The notes under the pieces were generated by a model. That model had not been told where the DNA came from. It was given only the letters and a program-made list of their open reading frames with translations, and did not search any database. This document shows positions 8,813 through 18,173 of a DNA stretch of 64,000 nucleotides, piece after piece. Location: the NCBI RefSeq assembly GCF_011492965.1, contig NZ_CP045122.1:124001-188000 (forward strand). The letters are read 5' to 3'. Numbering within the stretch: the stretch's first letter is position 1; each line of letters opens with the position of its first letter. Source of the stretch: Rubrobacter marinus (GTDB lineage Bacteria > Actinomycetota > Rubrobacteria > Rubrobacterales > Rubrobacteraceae). A program made the translations under genes and the position numbers.

Positions 8813-10234
8813 CTAATTCGCCCAGCCGGTTGTGTTGGACGGGTCGATCCAACCCGCGGTGCGCGGCTCGCTCGTCTCGTGCTTCATCTCCTCGGGAACG
8901 GGCGGGTTGTAGCTGTACGTGTCCGTGTACAGAGTGTCGTCGAAGACGACCTCCCCATCTTCGTCCGTCACCTTCTTGGAGGTAACCCAGGTGATCCCCG
9001 TCGTTAGGCTCTCCTCGACCTTTTCCGAGGACATTACGATCTGGTCGCCGGAGGGTTTGTTGCCGAGGATCTGGGCGGTGAGGAAGCCGTCCTCGTCCAC
9101 GAATTCCCGGATCAGGATGTTCCCGTCGGTGGTGTTCTTGAACTTCATGTCCAGGGGCTCGACCCCCTCGCCGCCGAACCACACCGTCGCGTCGAAGCCC
9201 GGCTTTATGTAGGACAAGAGCGCGTAGTGGGGGCTGCGCTCGGTGATCTCGAGCCCCGCGTAGTTTGCCGCCATGTACAGGGTGGAGGAGACCTGGCAGA
9301 GACCGCCGCCCTCTTCCAAAGCCACGCCGCCGTCGGCGAAGACTTTGGCGGGCTCGTAGTCCAAGGGCTCCAGTACCGCGAGTGCCGAGAACTCCTCCCC
9401 CGGCGCGAGCACCGTCTCGTTGATGGCGCCCGAAGCCTTTCTGAGGTTCGCCTGGCGGCCCGGGTCCGGATCCCAGGCGTAGTCCGTCTTGTACTCGCCG
9501 AGCAGCTCCGTCGGGGCGCTCGCGCGAGCCTCCTCCGTGGAGACCGCGGGCGCCTCCCGCTTCTCCGCCAAGGCGACCTCGCCGCTCAACCCCTCGAGCG
9601 AACGACCGAGGTTCTCGAGGGTCCCGTCGACGTTCACGCTGCGCCCCTCGACGGCGGGCTCGACCTCGACCTCGCCAGCCTCGGTCACGGTCGGAGCGGC
9701 GTCCTTGGGCTCGGTGTTCAGCTTTTCCGCCAGGCCCTCGGTGGCCCCGCGGGCGGCGGCCTCGTCGTAGGTGGCCTCGGCCGTCACGCCGACCCCGCCT
9801 CCGACGTAGGAGCCGAAGAAGTCGGAGATTCGCTGGAAGGGGCCGCCGCGCCGGCCGACGGAGTAGGCCTCCTCGACCGCCGAGTCGGCGTCCACCTTCA
9901 CCCCGAGCTCCTCGGCGGTGAAGGTGGCGCCGTCGCCGAGGTTTATCTCCCCGAGCCTCCCGGAGACGTGGCGGGTGAGGGCGTCGGCCGCCTCGCCCCT
10001 GGTCATGCCGCTCAGGTCGACCTCGCCGGAGTGGACCCCGCGGCGGATGGTGTCGCCGTGCACCACGGAGTAGTCCACGAAGATACCCCCGACGAAAAGC
10101 GCCCCGGCGGCCGCGGCGATCGCGGCCAGGCGACGACGGCGAAAGTTCGCGCGCCTATCCCCCTTCGCCTTCGGGAGATTACGACGATGTTTGCGGGACC
10201 CGTAGGGCCCGGCAGTTCTGTTCAGCTCTTTCAA
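8813..10234 (-). CDS. VanW/G5 domain cell-envelope protein, second copy
   Basis: A 473-residue paralogue of the protein at 1055-2839. The TTG start at 10234 follows GGAGGGG with normal spacing. An N-terminal basic region and membrane helix (about residues 35-55) precede one peptidoglycan-binding-type repeat region, the VanW domain (LAPGEEFSALAVLEPLDYEP, GGGLCQVSSTLYMAANYAGL, ERSPHYALLSYIKPG) and a C-terminal G5-like region. Compared with the first copy it has a shorter middle segment. Its neighbours are uppP downstream and an apparently non-coding region upstream. Two VanW copies flanking wall genes suggest a shared envelope role; the molecular activity is not known. Confidence 0.85.
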   Translation of the reverse strand: MKELNRTAGPYGSRKHRRNLPKAKGDRRANFRRRRLAAIAAAAGALFVGGIFVDYSVVHGDTIRRGVHSGEVDLSGMTRGEAADALTRHVSGRLGEINLGDGATFTAEELGVKVDADSAVEEAYSVGRRGGPFQRISDFFGSYVGGGVGVTAEATYDEAAARGATEGLAEKLNTEPKDAAPTVTEAGEVEVEPAVEGRSVNVDGTLENLGRSLEGLSGEVALAEKREAPAVSTEEARASAPTELLGEYKTDYAWDPDPGRQANLRKASGAINETVLAPGEEFSALAVLEPLDYEPAKVFADGGVALEEGGGLCQVSSTLYMAANYAGLEITERSPHYALLSYIKPGFDATVWFGGEGVEPLDMKFKNTTDGNILIREFVDEDGFLTAQILGNKPSGDQIVMSSEKVEESLTTGITWVTSKKVTDEDGEVVFDDTLYTDTYSYNPPVPEEMKHETSEPRTAGWIDPSNTTGWAN

Positions 10235-10725
10235 GGTCCGCCCCTCCTGCAGTGTCGATCGACGCAACCTCTTGCTTCGACGACGTAGCCCTCCTGCGAA
10301 CGTTGCCGATGCGTGCTCCGTCTGGTGGTGCCTCGATCAGTTACCTTATCGCACCCTACGGCGAATTTGGTCGTAAAGCTCGCGCCGTGCATGAGCAAGC
10401 CCGACGGAAGACCGCATGCGGACGGCATACCGTCTGCTTCAAAAGCGCGCCGATCATGCGTGCAGGGGCAAACCTAGCCACGACCCTACGCATATCCGTC
10501 GTACGGGTGGCACAAGACCCACCCCGACGGACCTCGGTTCGCCCGTCGTAGGCCGGGCGTTTCGGAAGAAGCGTGATGGTCGGCTTACCCTCGGCCACTG
10601 GAACCTCCGTGCGGCCTCGTTACCTCGAAGCAGTTCGGCGAAACGGGAGATCGCGCGACGGTTTGGTTTTATACGAAATATGGTATGAGTGTAGTTGTGT
10701 TGGTGGGAGCCGCAGAGGTGGCGAG
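10235..10725. other. intergenic region between divergent genes
   Basis: About 490 bases separate the minus-strand vanW gene from the plus-strand thioredoxin-like gene. The stretch must hold both promoters. An A/T-rich patch at about 10660-10690 (TTTTATACGAAATATGG) just upstream of 10726 is the best promoter candidate for the plus-strand gene. No gene or recognisable RNA was found. Confidence 0.4.
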
Positions 10726-11049
10726 ATGAGGTTCGAAGTCCTGCACGCGGAGGGCTGTTCGGGGTACGAGGCGACGGAGAGGAACCTGAGGGAGGTACTC
10801 GCCGAGGAAAGCATGGAGGCGGCGGAGGTGGAGTTGGTGGAGGTGCGCACCGACGAGGAAGCCCGGCGTCTCCGGTTCCCCGGCAGCCCACGGTTCGGGT
10901 GGACGGAAGGGATCTCTTCGGATCTCCCGGGGAGTCGGGGAGAGGCGGGTGGGGGCTTGGGTGACGAACCTACGCGGCCCCGTCGGGCTGCGAGGCCACC
11001 CGAGCGCGGGATGATCCGGGAAGCGCTCGAAGCGAGGAGAGGAGGGCCG
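10726..11049 (+). pseudogene. small thioredoxin-like protein, frameshifted as sequenced
   Basis: The start MRFEVLHAEGC...ERNLREVLAEE and the later FPGSPTVRVDGRDLF (after adding one C at about 10888) match the small thioredoxin-fold family often found beside mercury, arsenic and sulphur genes; the conserved cis-Pro segment S-P-T-V-R-V-D-G is clear. A second shift near 10960 and a third near 11000 are needed to reach the C-terminus (GMIREALEARRG). The stop codon cannot be fixed because of these shifts; the next gene starts at ATG 11050 with its ribosome site inside this gene. The role is inferred to be thiol or metal chemistry together with the rhodanese gene downstream. Confidence 0.55.
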
Positions 11050-11752
11050 ATGCCGAAGGCCGTGCTTAGGGACGAGGTGCGGGAGCTGCTGGAGGACGGG
11101 GCGCAGCTCGTGGAGGTGCTGCCCGCGAGGAGTACGAGGAGGCGCACCTCCCGGGGCCATCAACATACCCCTCAGGGAGCTGGACCGGGAGGGGACCGTC
11201 GGGCTGCTGCGCAGGGACGCGCCGGTGATCGTCTATTGCTACGACTACCTCTGAGACATGAGCCCGCGGGCCGCGTGGCGGCTCGAAGGTCTCGGTTTCG
11301 GGGAGGTCTACGACTACGTGCCCGGGAAGGCGGATTGGTCCGCGAGCGGCCTCCCCACCGAGGGGACGCTGGCGAGCGTTCCGAAGATCGGCGACGGGGC
11401 ACGCGCCGACGTGCCCACCTGTTCGCCGCGGGAGGGGGTAGGGGCGGTCCGCGAGCGCGTCCGGGCGGCGGGTTGGGACAGGTGCGTGGTCGTCGACGAG
11501 GGACGTGTGGTACTCGGCCTGCTGCGGGAGAAGGAGCTCGCCTCGGACCCCGAGACGAAAGCGGAGGACGCAATGAGGAACGGCCCCGCCACGTTCCGGC
11601 CCGACGAACCGGCGGAGAAGATCGCCGAGCGGATGCGCCGGCGCGGGGCGGCCGCCGTGCTGGTCACGACGCCGGACGGCAAGCTGGTGGGCCTGCTGCG
11701 TCGAGACGAAGCCGAGCGGCTGGCCGAGCGCGCGGCGTCGGAGTTCGGCTAG
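11050..11752 (+). pseudogene. rhodanese-CBS fusion with in-frame TGA at a conserved Cys, two frameshifts as sequenced
   Basis: A sulphurtransferase domain (about residues 1-105) fused to a CBS pair (about 130-230). Two single-base losses, at about 11128 (LVEVLP/EEYEEAHLPG) and in a GGGG run at about 11155, break the start. From 11162 on, one frame runs to 11752 except for a TGA at 11252-11254. The context is VIVYCYDYL-stop-DMSPRAAWRLE; in this family the stop position is normally a Cys (the second of a C-x4-C pair). The rest is well preserved, including GFGEVYDYVPGKADW and the CBS motifs VVVDEGRVVLGLL and VLVTTPDGKLVGLL. Either the TGA is a base error, or it encodes selenocysteine: rhodanese-like selenoproteins are known in bacteria, and a hairpin starts right at the TGA. 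Confidence 0.75.
11253..11293 (+). promoter_or_regulatory. possible SECIS-like hairpin after the in-frame TGA
   Basis: Starting within the TGA, GAGAC (11253-11257) pairs with GTCTC (11289-11293), and GAGCC (11260-11264) pairs with GGCTC (11280-11284). Inside, CGCG (11265-11268) can pair with CGCG (11272-11275) around a GGC apical loop. Size and place resemble bacterial selenocysteine insertion elements, which lie directly 3' of the UGA and carry a G at the loop start. Hairpins are frequent by chance in DNA this GC-rich, so this is only suggestive. Confidence 0.3.
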
Positions 11753-11980
11753 AAACCACCAGAAACACCGACCAAGGAGCTACGCTCGATCGGCCTGACC
11801 AGGCTGGTTTCTGCCATCCGTGCAACGGATGTGTGTAGCGGCGGCTGTGGCTAGGGATGCGGGGGACGGGCAGGACCGCTCGGGTTCCGAAGCGAGTGCC
11901 GCTCGACAGGGAACCCGGCCGCCAGGTCGGAGACGCGCGGACCGAGCTCACCCGGCGGTGGACCAAGACTCCCCCGCAGC

Positions 11981-12608
11981 TCACAGGGCGGGGAACTTCG
12001 CCCCTGCTCTCAAACGCCCGAAGCCGGGCACGAACCGGCCGACCCTCGAAGCGTACTCGGCATAGCGGACGCCATGCACGCGGAGCAGGTACGGCTCCTC
12101 TACGAGCCTTACCTGGATCTCGACCGCGGCGACCAGCCCCGCGACGGCCAAGAGCGCCACGAGATTTGGCACCAGCAGCGCGAGCCCGAGGAAGGCCGGC
12201 ACCATCGCCGAGAAGATGGGATTCCTGACCAACGCGAAGGGTCCCGCGGTGACGAGCTCGGTCCTCTCGGCCTGGTCCACTCCCACGCGCCACGAGGCGC
12301 CCATGGCAATCTGCGCGAGAAGGGTCCCCGCGAGGCCCGCGAAGAAGAGGGCGAAGCCCAGGGCGTGCCCCGCGGGTCCATCGATGAAGGAGACCGGCCG
12401 GAGCACGCCAACGAGGTCGAGCAGGGGGCGGCCAGCAAGAGCAAGGAGGCGCCGACGAAGAGCACGCCCCGACCCACTCGGCGGAGAGCGGACGTCCGCT
12501 TATCCCGTTGAAGCCCGTCGAGCCGGTGGAGCGCACCTGCAGGAGCGCCCGTCCGCCGAAGGCGAGGGCCAGGTAAAGCGCGTAGAGCGCGAGCGCCCAG
12601 GCCGCCAT
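11981..12608 (-). pseudogene. isoprenylcysteine methyltransferase-like membrane protein, two frameshifts as sequenced
   Basis: Reconstructed as 209 residues: the ATG at 12608 overlaps the stop of the upstream gene (TGATG). The N-terminal helix (MAAWALALYALYLALAFGG) continues after a shift near 12478 (GGGG run) into VLFVGASLLLLAAP, and after a second shift near 12425 (CCCCC run) into LRPVSFIDGPAGHALGFALF. The C-terminal half has the family signature ELVTAGPFALVRNPIFSAM and EEPYLLRVHGVRYAEYASRVGR. This fold (ICMT/PEMT/NnrU-like) methylates lipids or thiols using S-adenosylmethionine in the membrane. It pairs with a second protein of the same fold directly upstream; substrate unknown. Confidence 0.75.
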
Positions 12609-13282
12609 CACACCGGCCTCGTGAGGCCGAGGAAGCGGGGCGTGGTCGCGCGGTAGCGTCGGTACTCCTCGCCGAACGCACGCTCCAGGTGGCGCTCCTC
12701 GATGGAGAAATAGACCCGGTGGAGCACGAAGAAGGCGGCCACGAGCAGGAGGGCCTTCGGGGAACGTCCCGCGAGCGCCGCCCCTAGCAGCGCGAGCCCC
12801 CAGCCGACCACCTGTGGGTTGCGGCTGTAACGGTAGGGACCGCTCTTCACCAGCTCGCCCTTCTCGAGCCCGGACATCTGTTCGAAGGAGCGAAACTCGC
12901 GCACGCCTGCGGCGAACAGGGTCGACCCGAAGAGGACAAGCGCCCCGCCTAGCGTCCTGGAGGGCATCCTGCCCAGCGGCAGCGGCCTGGCGCGCCGGGC
13001 CGCGAGGATGGTCAACCCGGCGTGCAGCAGGTAAGATGCCCAACCCACCGCCGAAGAGCCCGACGAGAGCTGCCCTCGCTCCTCGTAGTCCCTCCCGACC
13101 TTCCGCAGGAGCCACGACGCACCGGCAGCCGACGCGGTCAGGAGCATCGCCTCGCGCCGACCGAACTCCCCCAGAAGGCCGTGCCTTCGGAGGGCGAAGC
13201 GGGTTATCATCCCATCCCCGATGGCGGCCACCGCCAAGAGCTCCTCGAGTCTCCTACCCATCGCGGCACGCCCTTTCGTCAT
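12608..13282 (-). CDS. isoprenylcysteine methyltransferase-like membrane protein
   Basis: A 224-residue protein with about four membrane helices and the catalytic signature in the C-terminal half: LVKSGPYRYSRNPQVVGWGL followed by EERHLERAFGEEYRRYRATTPRFLG. The family uses S-adenosylmethionine to methylate phospholipids, thiols or prenyl-cysteines. Start is ATG 13282 or the internal ATG eight codons later; upstream DNA is A/T-rich and likely contains the promoter. It overlaps the next gene, of the same fold, by one base, so the two are translationally coupled and may form a heteromer. An ArsR repressor gene ends 111 bases upstream on the same strand and may control the pair. Confidence 0.8.
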   Translation of the reverse strand: MTKGRAAMGRRLEELLAVAAIGDGMITRFALRRHGLLGEFGRREAMLLTASAAGASWLLRKVGRDYEERGQLSSGSSAVGWASYLLHAGLTILAARRARPLPLGRMPSRTLGGALVLFGSTLFAAGVREFRSFEQMSGLEKGELVKSGPYRYSRNPQVVGWGLALLGAALAGRSPKALLLVAAFFVLHRVYFSIEERHLERAFGEEYRRYRATTPRFLGLTRPV

Positions 13283-13338
13283 TCACATGATTATTTATTC
13301 ATATGAGTAAGTGTACATATATTAGGCCGGGCGTCAAG

Positions 13339-13356
13339 CCGGCAGGCCGCTGCCGG
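13339..13356 (-). terminator. hairpin after the arsR stop, possible terminator
   Basis: CCGGCAG (13339-13345) and CTGCCGG (13350-13356) form a perfect seven-pair stem with a four-base loop. It lies just past the end of the minus-strand arsR gene. There is no clear T-run, so its role as terminator is a weak inference. The A/T-rich DNA beyond it (13285-13325, with a TCATATGA palindrome at about 13299-13306) probably carries the promoter, and perhaps an operator, for the methyltransferase pair. Confidence 0.35.
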
Positions 13357-13392
13357 TGGGCGCGTAGGGCGGTTCTTCGTCCGGGGAGGGGC

Positions 13393-13737
13393 TCAGTCGT
13401 CGTCGTGGCGGACGTGCTCGAGGGTGCCTATGAGCAGCTCGCGCACGTGCTCGTCGGCCAGGGAGTAGAAAACCATCTTGCCCTCGCGGCGGTGCTTGAG
13501 CAGGCGGGCGTCGCGCAGGACGCGCAGCTGGTGGGAGACGGCCGACTGGTTCATACCTAAAGTACGCTGCAACTCCCCCACGGAGAGCTCCTCCCCCGGC
13601 AGGAGGGCGCAGAGTATACGCATGCGAGTGAGGTCACCAATCACCTTGAGAAGCTCGCTGGCCTCCCGGATCTCGCGCTCGACGGGAGCGGCTTCGGGTA
13701 CCTCCCGAATCTGGCCGGTGCGGTCGGTATCTTGCAT
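13393..13737 (-). CDS. ArsR/SmtB-family metal-sensing repressor (alpha-5 site type)
   Basis: A 114-residue winged-helix repressor: VIGDLTRMRILCALLPGEEL, the recognition segment MNQSAVSHQLRVLRDARLLKHRREGK and the wing MVFYSL. The alpha-3/4 Cys pair of arsenic and cadmium sensors is absent, but the C-terminal helix reads DEHVRELLIGTLEHVRHDDD, giving the D-x-H...H-x2-H pattern of alpha-5 sensors (SmtB, CzrA, NmtR types) that bind Zn, Co or Ni between subunits. The ATG has no ribosome site but lies six bases after a TACAAT -10 box, suggesting a leaderless transcript. Likely targets are the Nramp gene upstream or the methyltransferase pair downstream. Confidence 0.88.
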   Translation of the reverse strand: MQDTDRTGQIREVPEAAPVEREIREASELLKVIGDLTRMRILCALLPGEELSVGELQRTLGMNQSAVSHQLRVLRDARLLKHRREGKMVFYSLADEHVRELLIGTLEHVRHDDD

Positions 13738-13743
13738 GCGGTT

Positions 13744-13749
13744 ATTGTA
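13744..13749 (-). promoter_or_regulatory. leaderless -10 box of the arsR gene
   Basis: On the minus strand TACAAT is followed by six bases (AACCGC) and then the ATG. That spacing puts the transcription start at or next to the A of the start codon, typical of actinobacterial leaderless genes. The absence of any Shine-Dalgarno sequence agrees. The same arrangement occurs at 48896-48901. Confidence 0.55.
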
Positions 13750-13819
13750 CCGGCGGGGTTCGTGGGGAGTGGAAGTGCCCGATGGCCCATCGGGGGCTTC
13801 GTGGGACCGCCGTTCTTTT

Positions 13820-15127
<1,308 letters not shown>

Positions 15128-15157
15128 CTAAACCTCTTCTAGTAGGATCACGGAAGA

Positions 15158-15175
15158 ATTTTGCTTTAGCTAATC
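15158..15175 (-). promoter_or_regulatory. candidate MntR operator upstream of the Nramp gene
   Basis: Read on the minus strand the site is GATTAGCTAAAGCAAAAT. It matches the palindrome at 20893-20910 (minus-strand TTTTAGCCAAAACTAAAA) at 12 of 18 positions, with TTAGC and CNAAA half-sites aligned. It lies 31-48 bases upstream of the mntH start, a normal place for a repressor site. No binding data can be inferred beyond that. Confidence 0.4.
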
Positions 15176-15261
15176 GGGAATTCTACCAACCCTAATAGAA
15201 ATATCCATAATTCCTAATACAAGAGGTTGGGCGGTCTAACAGCGCGGTCGGCGACCGGATC

Positions 15262-15878
15262 CTAGCGGACGACCAGCACGGGGCACCGCGCGTGAACGAG
15301 CACCCTCCTGTACACCCCTCCGGTCAACGCGCGATCCAACGCTGAGGTTTCGAGCAGCGCCGAGGCCCCTGGTGGCCCCATGACTATGCAGTCCGCCTCC
15401 ACCTCCTCGGCCGCCCGCACGATGACCTGCCAGGGTCGGCCCTGGGCTATCAACCCCTCGTGCCCGACGCCGCTTTCGGAAGCCATCCGCCTTATGTCGC
15501 GGACGGCTGCTGCGCTCTCCCGTTCCAGCTCCACCACGAACCTGCCGTAGCGGAGGCCCGAGCGGAACGCCAGGTGCTTGTTGACGACCCCAGCACGAAC
15601 AACTCCGCGCCTAGGTTTTTCGCCAGGTACACGGCGTGCTCGCCCGCCCTCAGGGAGGGACCGGAGCCGTCCGTTACCGCAAGCAGCCTCGCGTAGTTGT
15701 GGTCCTCCGCCGCGGATCGTCCTCCCTTCGGTCTCGAAATCGGCACCGCACTCGCGCTTCTCGCGTCGCGGGGGGACCCGAGACGCTCGAGAAACGCCGC
15801 CGAATCTCGCTGGAGTTCCGGGGCTCTCAGAGCGCACCGGCGTCTCCATTCCCAGTACCTATCGACGAGGCCCGGCAT
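15262..15878 (-). pseudogene. universal stress protein (UspA family), one frameshift as sequenced
   Basis: The UspA fold begins at YARLLAVTDGSGPSLRAGEHAVYLAKNLGAELFVLG; adding one G to the GGGG run near 15590 continues it into VVNKHLAFRSGLRYG and on to the ATP-type motif MGPPGASALLETSAL...GVYRRVLVHARCPVLVVR. The reading frame reaches back to ATG 15878, which would add about 55 residues of unknown N-terminal extension; a start nearer 15710 is also possible. Universal stress proteins are small nucleotide-binding proteins induced by many stresses. A decayed partial copy lies at about 16600-16690 in the same orientation. Confidence 0.75.
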
Positions 15879-16141
15879 TCTCCTCCCGTCCGGTAGTCTT
15901 CGACCGTGCGATCATAGTCCGCGCCCCTCGGCCTGCATCGGCTTCGTCGACGGCGCAACAAGGTTGCTGAGACAGCGGATCGTTCTCCGGGGTCTCGACT
16001 GGTGGTGGCGCAGGGACGAGCGGGCGAAGGCCCAGGCCTGTGAGGTCGGCACGCCTGCTCGGATTTTGGTCCCGCCGGTGGCCACGTTTGCTGGGCGGAT
16101 CCTGCGTTGCCCGAGGCCCGGCGCCCTGCGCGGTCCGGCGC

Positions 16142-16528
16142 TTATACGACAAGCCTACGGAGCGCATCTTCGCCCGTCATGTCGAGGTCCACGGGATACC
16201 CCGCCTCTTCGTCTTTCCAATAAGCCGCCTCGATAACGGTCCGCCATCTCCACTCCGAAGCGAACCTACCGTCGGAGCAACCGTCCTCGAGAGCGTTGGC
16301 CATCACGCGCCCCTTGTGCAGCTTTATGAGCCTCTTGATCGTGTAGGAATCCCGCCTGGAGAGAGCTCGCCATCTCCGTTCGAGGTCCGGCAACGCGGCC
16401 ACCAACTCCGGCGCGCCCGGTTCGTTCAACTCGGCGGCGCTTTCGAACAGCGCCCACACCTCGCTCCCGTGCGGCGAAAGCTTGGCGGCCTCGCCCTCTA
16501 TCAACCCCACGAGCCGCAGATCGTGCAA
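16142..16528 (-). CDS. hypothetical protein
   Basis: A 128-residue soluble protein. The TTG start at 16528 is chosen because AGGAGG lies four to five bases upstream and the sequence beyond it does not look coding in this frame. It begins with HDLRLVGLIEGEAAKLSPHG, then EVWALFESAAELNEPGAPELVAALPDLERRWRALSRRDSY, a short basic segment (TIKRLIKLHKGR) and an acidic end. The start resembles the end of a winged-helix unit, but I do not recognise a family. It lies between the Usp gene and the decayed Usp copy. Confidence 0.6.
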   Translation of the reverse strand: MHDLRLVGLIEGEAAKLSPHGSEVWALFESAAELNEPGAPELVAALPDLERRWRALSRRDSYTIKRLIKLHKGRVMANALEDGCSDGRFASEWRWRTVIEAAYWKDEEAGYPVDLDMTGEDALRRLVV

Positions 16529-16942
16529 TACCCCTCCTTCTCCCAGCGGCGGCCGCGCTTTCGCCCTCCGGTTCCGCCGCGAATTTGCGCGGCAGGTAGA
16601 AACCCGAACGACTCTGCGCGCCGAGGGTTTTCGCCGGGTACGCGGCGCGCTCGCCGGCGTTAGGTGAGCATCCGGAGCCGCGAAGCGCCGCCGGAGCGGC
16701 CGATCTTCACCGTCGGAGCAAGGGCCGCGCCTTTGTAAGGTTCGTGCTTCACCAGCCTGAGCGCCGCTAGCTTCTTGAGCGTGGGGTGCCGACGGGGCGG
16801 CGATTCTCATGCGTCCGACCGGTCGACGGGTGGTCGCCCTGCCCTCGTCGAGCTCCGGCTTCTGGATCAGCCCCACGTACGGACGCATCGACCTCGTCGG
16901 GCCCGTCGACGCAGTGGGGCTCCCCGACGGAAGGAGAGGGCT
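16529..16942. other. gap with a decayed gene remnant
   Basis: About 410 bases without an intact gene. The first part holds the Usp remnant described separately. Further on, the minus strand reads PTLKKLAALRLVKHEPYKGA and then RSGGASRLRMLT before a stop at 16660, which looks like a coding relic of unknown origin. Nothing else was recognised before the Rieske gene. Confidence 0.45.
16600..16690 (-). pseudogene. decayed universal stress protein fragment
   Basis: Read on the minus strand this stretch lines up over about 70 bases with the Usp gene at 15603-15675: Usp codes for DGSGPSLRAGEHAVYLAKNLGAE and the remnant for RGSGCSPNAGERAAYPAKTLGAQ once frames are joined. The shared DNA includes TTTTCGCC-GGTAC and GCTCGCC blocks. 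Frames are broken and no start or end of a gene is left. It is probably the relic of a tandem duplication. Confidence 0.55.
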
Positions 16943-17404
16943 CTATGCTCGGCGCACCTCCTCGCCTTCGACCCGGATTGGCACCTCGGGTAGGGGACGG
17001 TTCGCCGGACCGTTCAGGACCGCAGCGCCGGCCGCCGGGTCGAAGACCGAACCGTGGCAGGGGCAGGCGAGCTTGCCGTCCCTGTAGGCGACCGCGCAGG
17101 CCTGGTGCGTGCAGACGGCGGAGTAGGCCACGAGATCGCCGTTTTGAAGGCGCACCAGCACGCTCTGCTGTCCCGTATCCGCGTCCGTGAAGGGGAAGGC
17201 GCTGTTGGGCGCTACCTCGGACTCCTTGACGATGGCCTGGCCCTTGCCGACCTTTGGTCCGGCTTCGGGGGCGGCGCCGACCGTCGTGGCCCCTCCGTTC
17301 CCGGCGGAACCACCGCCGCCTCCGCAACCGGCTATCACCGAAGCTCCCACCGAGCCCAGCCCCAGCCCTATGAATTTCTTCCTGGACAACTTCGCTTTGC
17401 TCAA
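16943..17404 (-). CDS. Rieske [2Fe-2S] lipoprotein exported by Tat
   Basis: A 153-residue protein. The TTG start follows GAGGAG and opens a signal with SRKKFIGLGLG (an R-K variant of the twin-arginine motif) and a lipobox VIAGC. A Gly-rich linker follows, then a Rieske domain with the two cluster-binding boxes CTHQACAV and CPCHGSVF and the usual C-terminal GPANRPLPEVPIRVEG. The cluster would be held by two Cys and two His outside the membrane. Small soluble-type Rieske lipoproteins of this kind act as electron carriers or accompany oxidases. It is followed upstream by a DoxX membrane protein; both may belong to one redox unit, but the partner is unknown. Confidence 0.9.
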   Translation of the reverse strand: MSKAKLSRKKFIGLGLGSVGASVIAGCGGGGGSAGNGGATTVGAAPEAGPKVGKGQAIVKESEVAPNSAFPFTDADTGQQSVLVRLQNGDLVAYSAVCTHQACAVAYRDGKLACPCHGSVFDPAAGAAVLNGPANRPLPEVPIRVEGEEVRRA

Positions 17405-17557
17405 GAAAATCTCCTCTTTACCATTTACGGATCTCCAACGCTCGTGCGGAGGGAGGGTTGCACCCCGGGTCCGAAACTCCCTCGCCCCGGAGCAACGGCG
17501 GCATACAACGTACGATCCCGGCGCTATCGAGCCCTCTCGCGTCTACACGTGGTGTTG

Positions 17558-18010
17558 TTAGTCCTTTGGGGCGGCCGTCATGCGACCGCCGCGCACGGTC
17601 GCCCCGATCACCAGTCCTGCGCCTACCAGCACCACGTTCTTGATGATGTACTGGCCTTCGAGCGTGGGCGCGTACGGTACCTGCGTGAAAGCCTCGCCGG
17701 GGAACAGCAGCAACGGCAACCAAGCGCCCAGCATCTGGAAGGACAGAAGCAGCAGAGTAAAGCGCATAAATTTGCCCGCGATGAGGCCGAGGCCGATGGT
17801 GCATTCCAGGGTCGCTAACAGCACTATGCTCGCGCCTGCCGGGATGGCTCCCAGGCTGAGGACGTCGATCGTGCGTATCGCCAGGTCCTGCGCGGGGCTC
17901 ATGCCGGGGAAGAACTTCAGCACGCCGAACCAGAGGAACACGATCCCCAGACCGACGCGCAACACCATCACGCTGTAGCGCGAGAGCCAACCCGCGATCC
18001 TCGCGTCCAT
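17558..18010 (-). CDS. DoxX-like four-helix membrane protein
   Basis: A 150-residue protein with four hydrophobic helices: VMVLRVGLGIVFLWFGVLKF, ASIVLLATLECTIGLGLIAG, TLLLLSFQMLGAWLPLLLF and YIIKNVVLVGAGLVIGA. The first helix with FLWFGVLKFFPG and the E in the second are characteristic of the DoxX/DUF417 group. DoxX proteins are linked to terminal oxidases or to thiol oxidative-stress complexes. It lies 153 bases upstream of the Rieske gene on the same strand. The ATG start at 18010 has no strong ribosome site. Confidence 0.82.
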   Translation of the reverse strand: MDARIAGWLSRYSVMVLRVGLGIVFLWFGVLKFFPGMSPAQDLAIRTIDVLSLGAIPAGASIVLLATLECTIGLGLIAGKFMRFTLLLLSFQMLGAWLPLLLFPGEAFTQVPYAPTLEGQYIIKNVVLVGAGLVIGATVRGGRMTAAPKD

Positions 18011-18173
18011 CCGATCGAAACGAAAACGTAAAGCTTGCGTAGCATCCTCCTTCGGAAGTTTGTTTGTCCTTCGTCTTTGCGGGGGCTGTGCCGAAGACGG
18101 CGTGTTCCCCGGCGCGCCTTACGAAGCTGTTGGGCGCGGCTCCGACGTGAAACCGCGCCCGGACGGGATCTCC

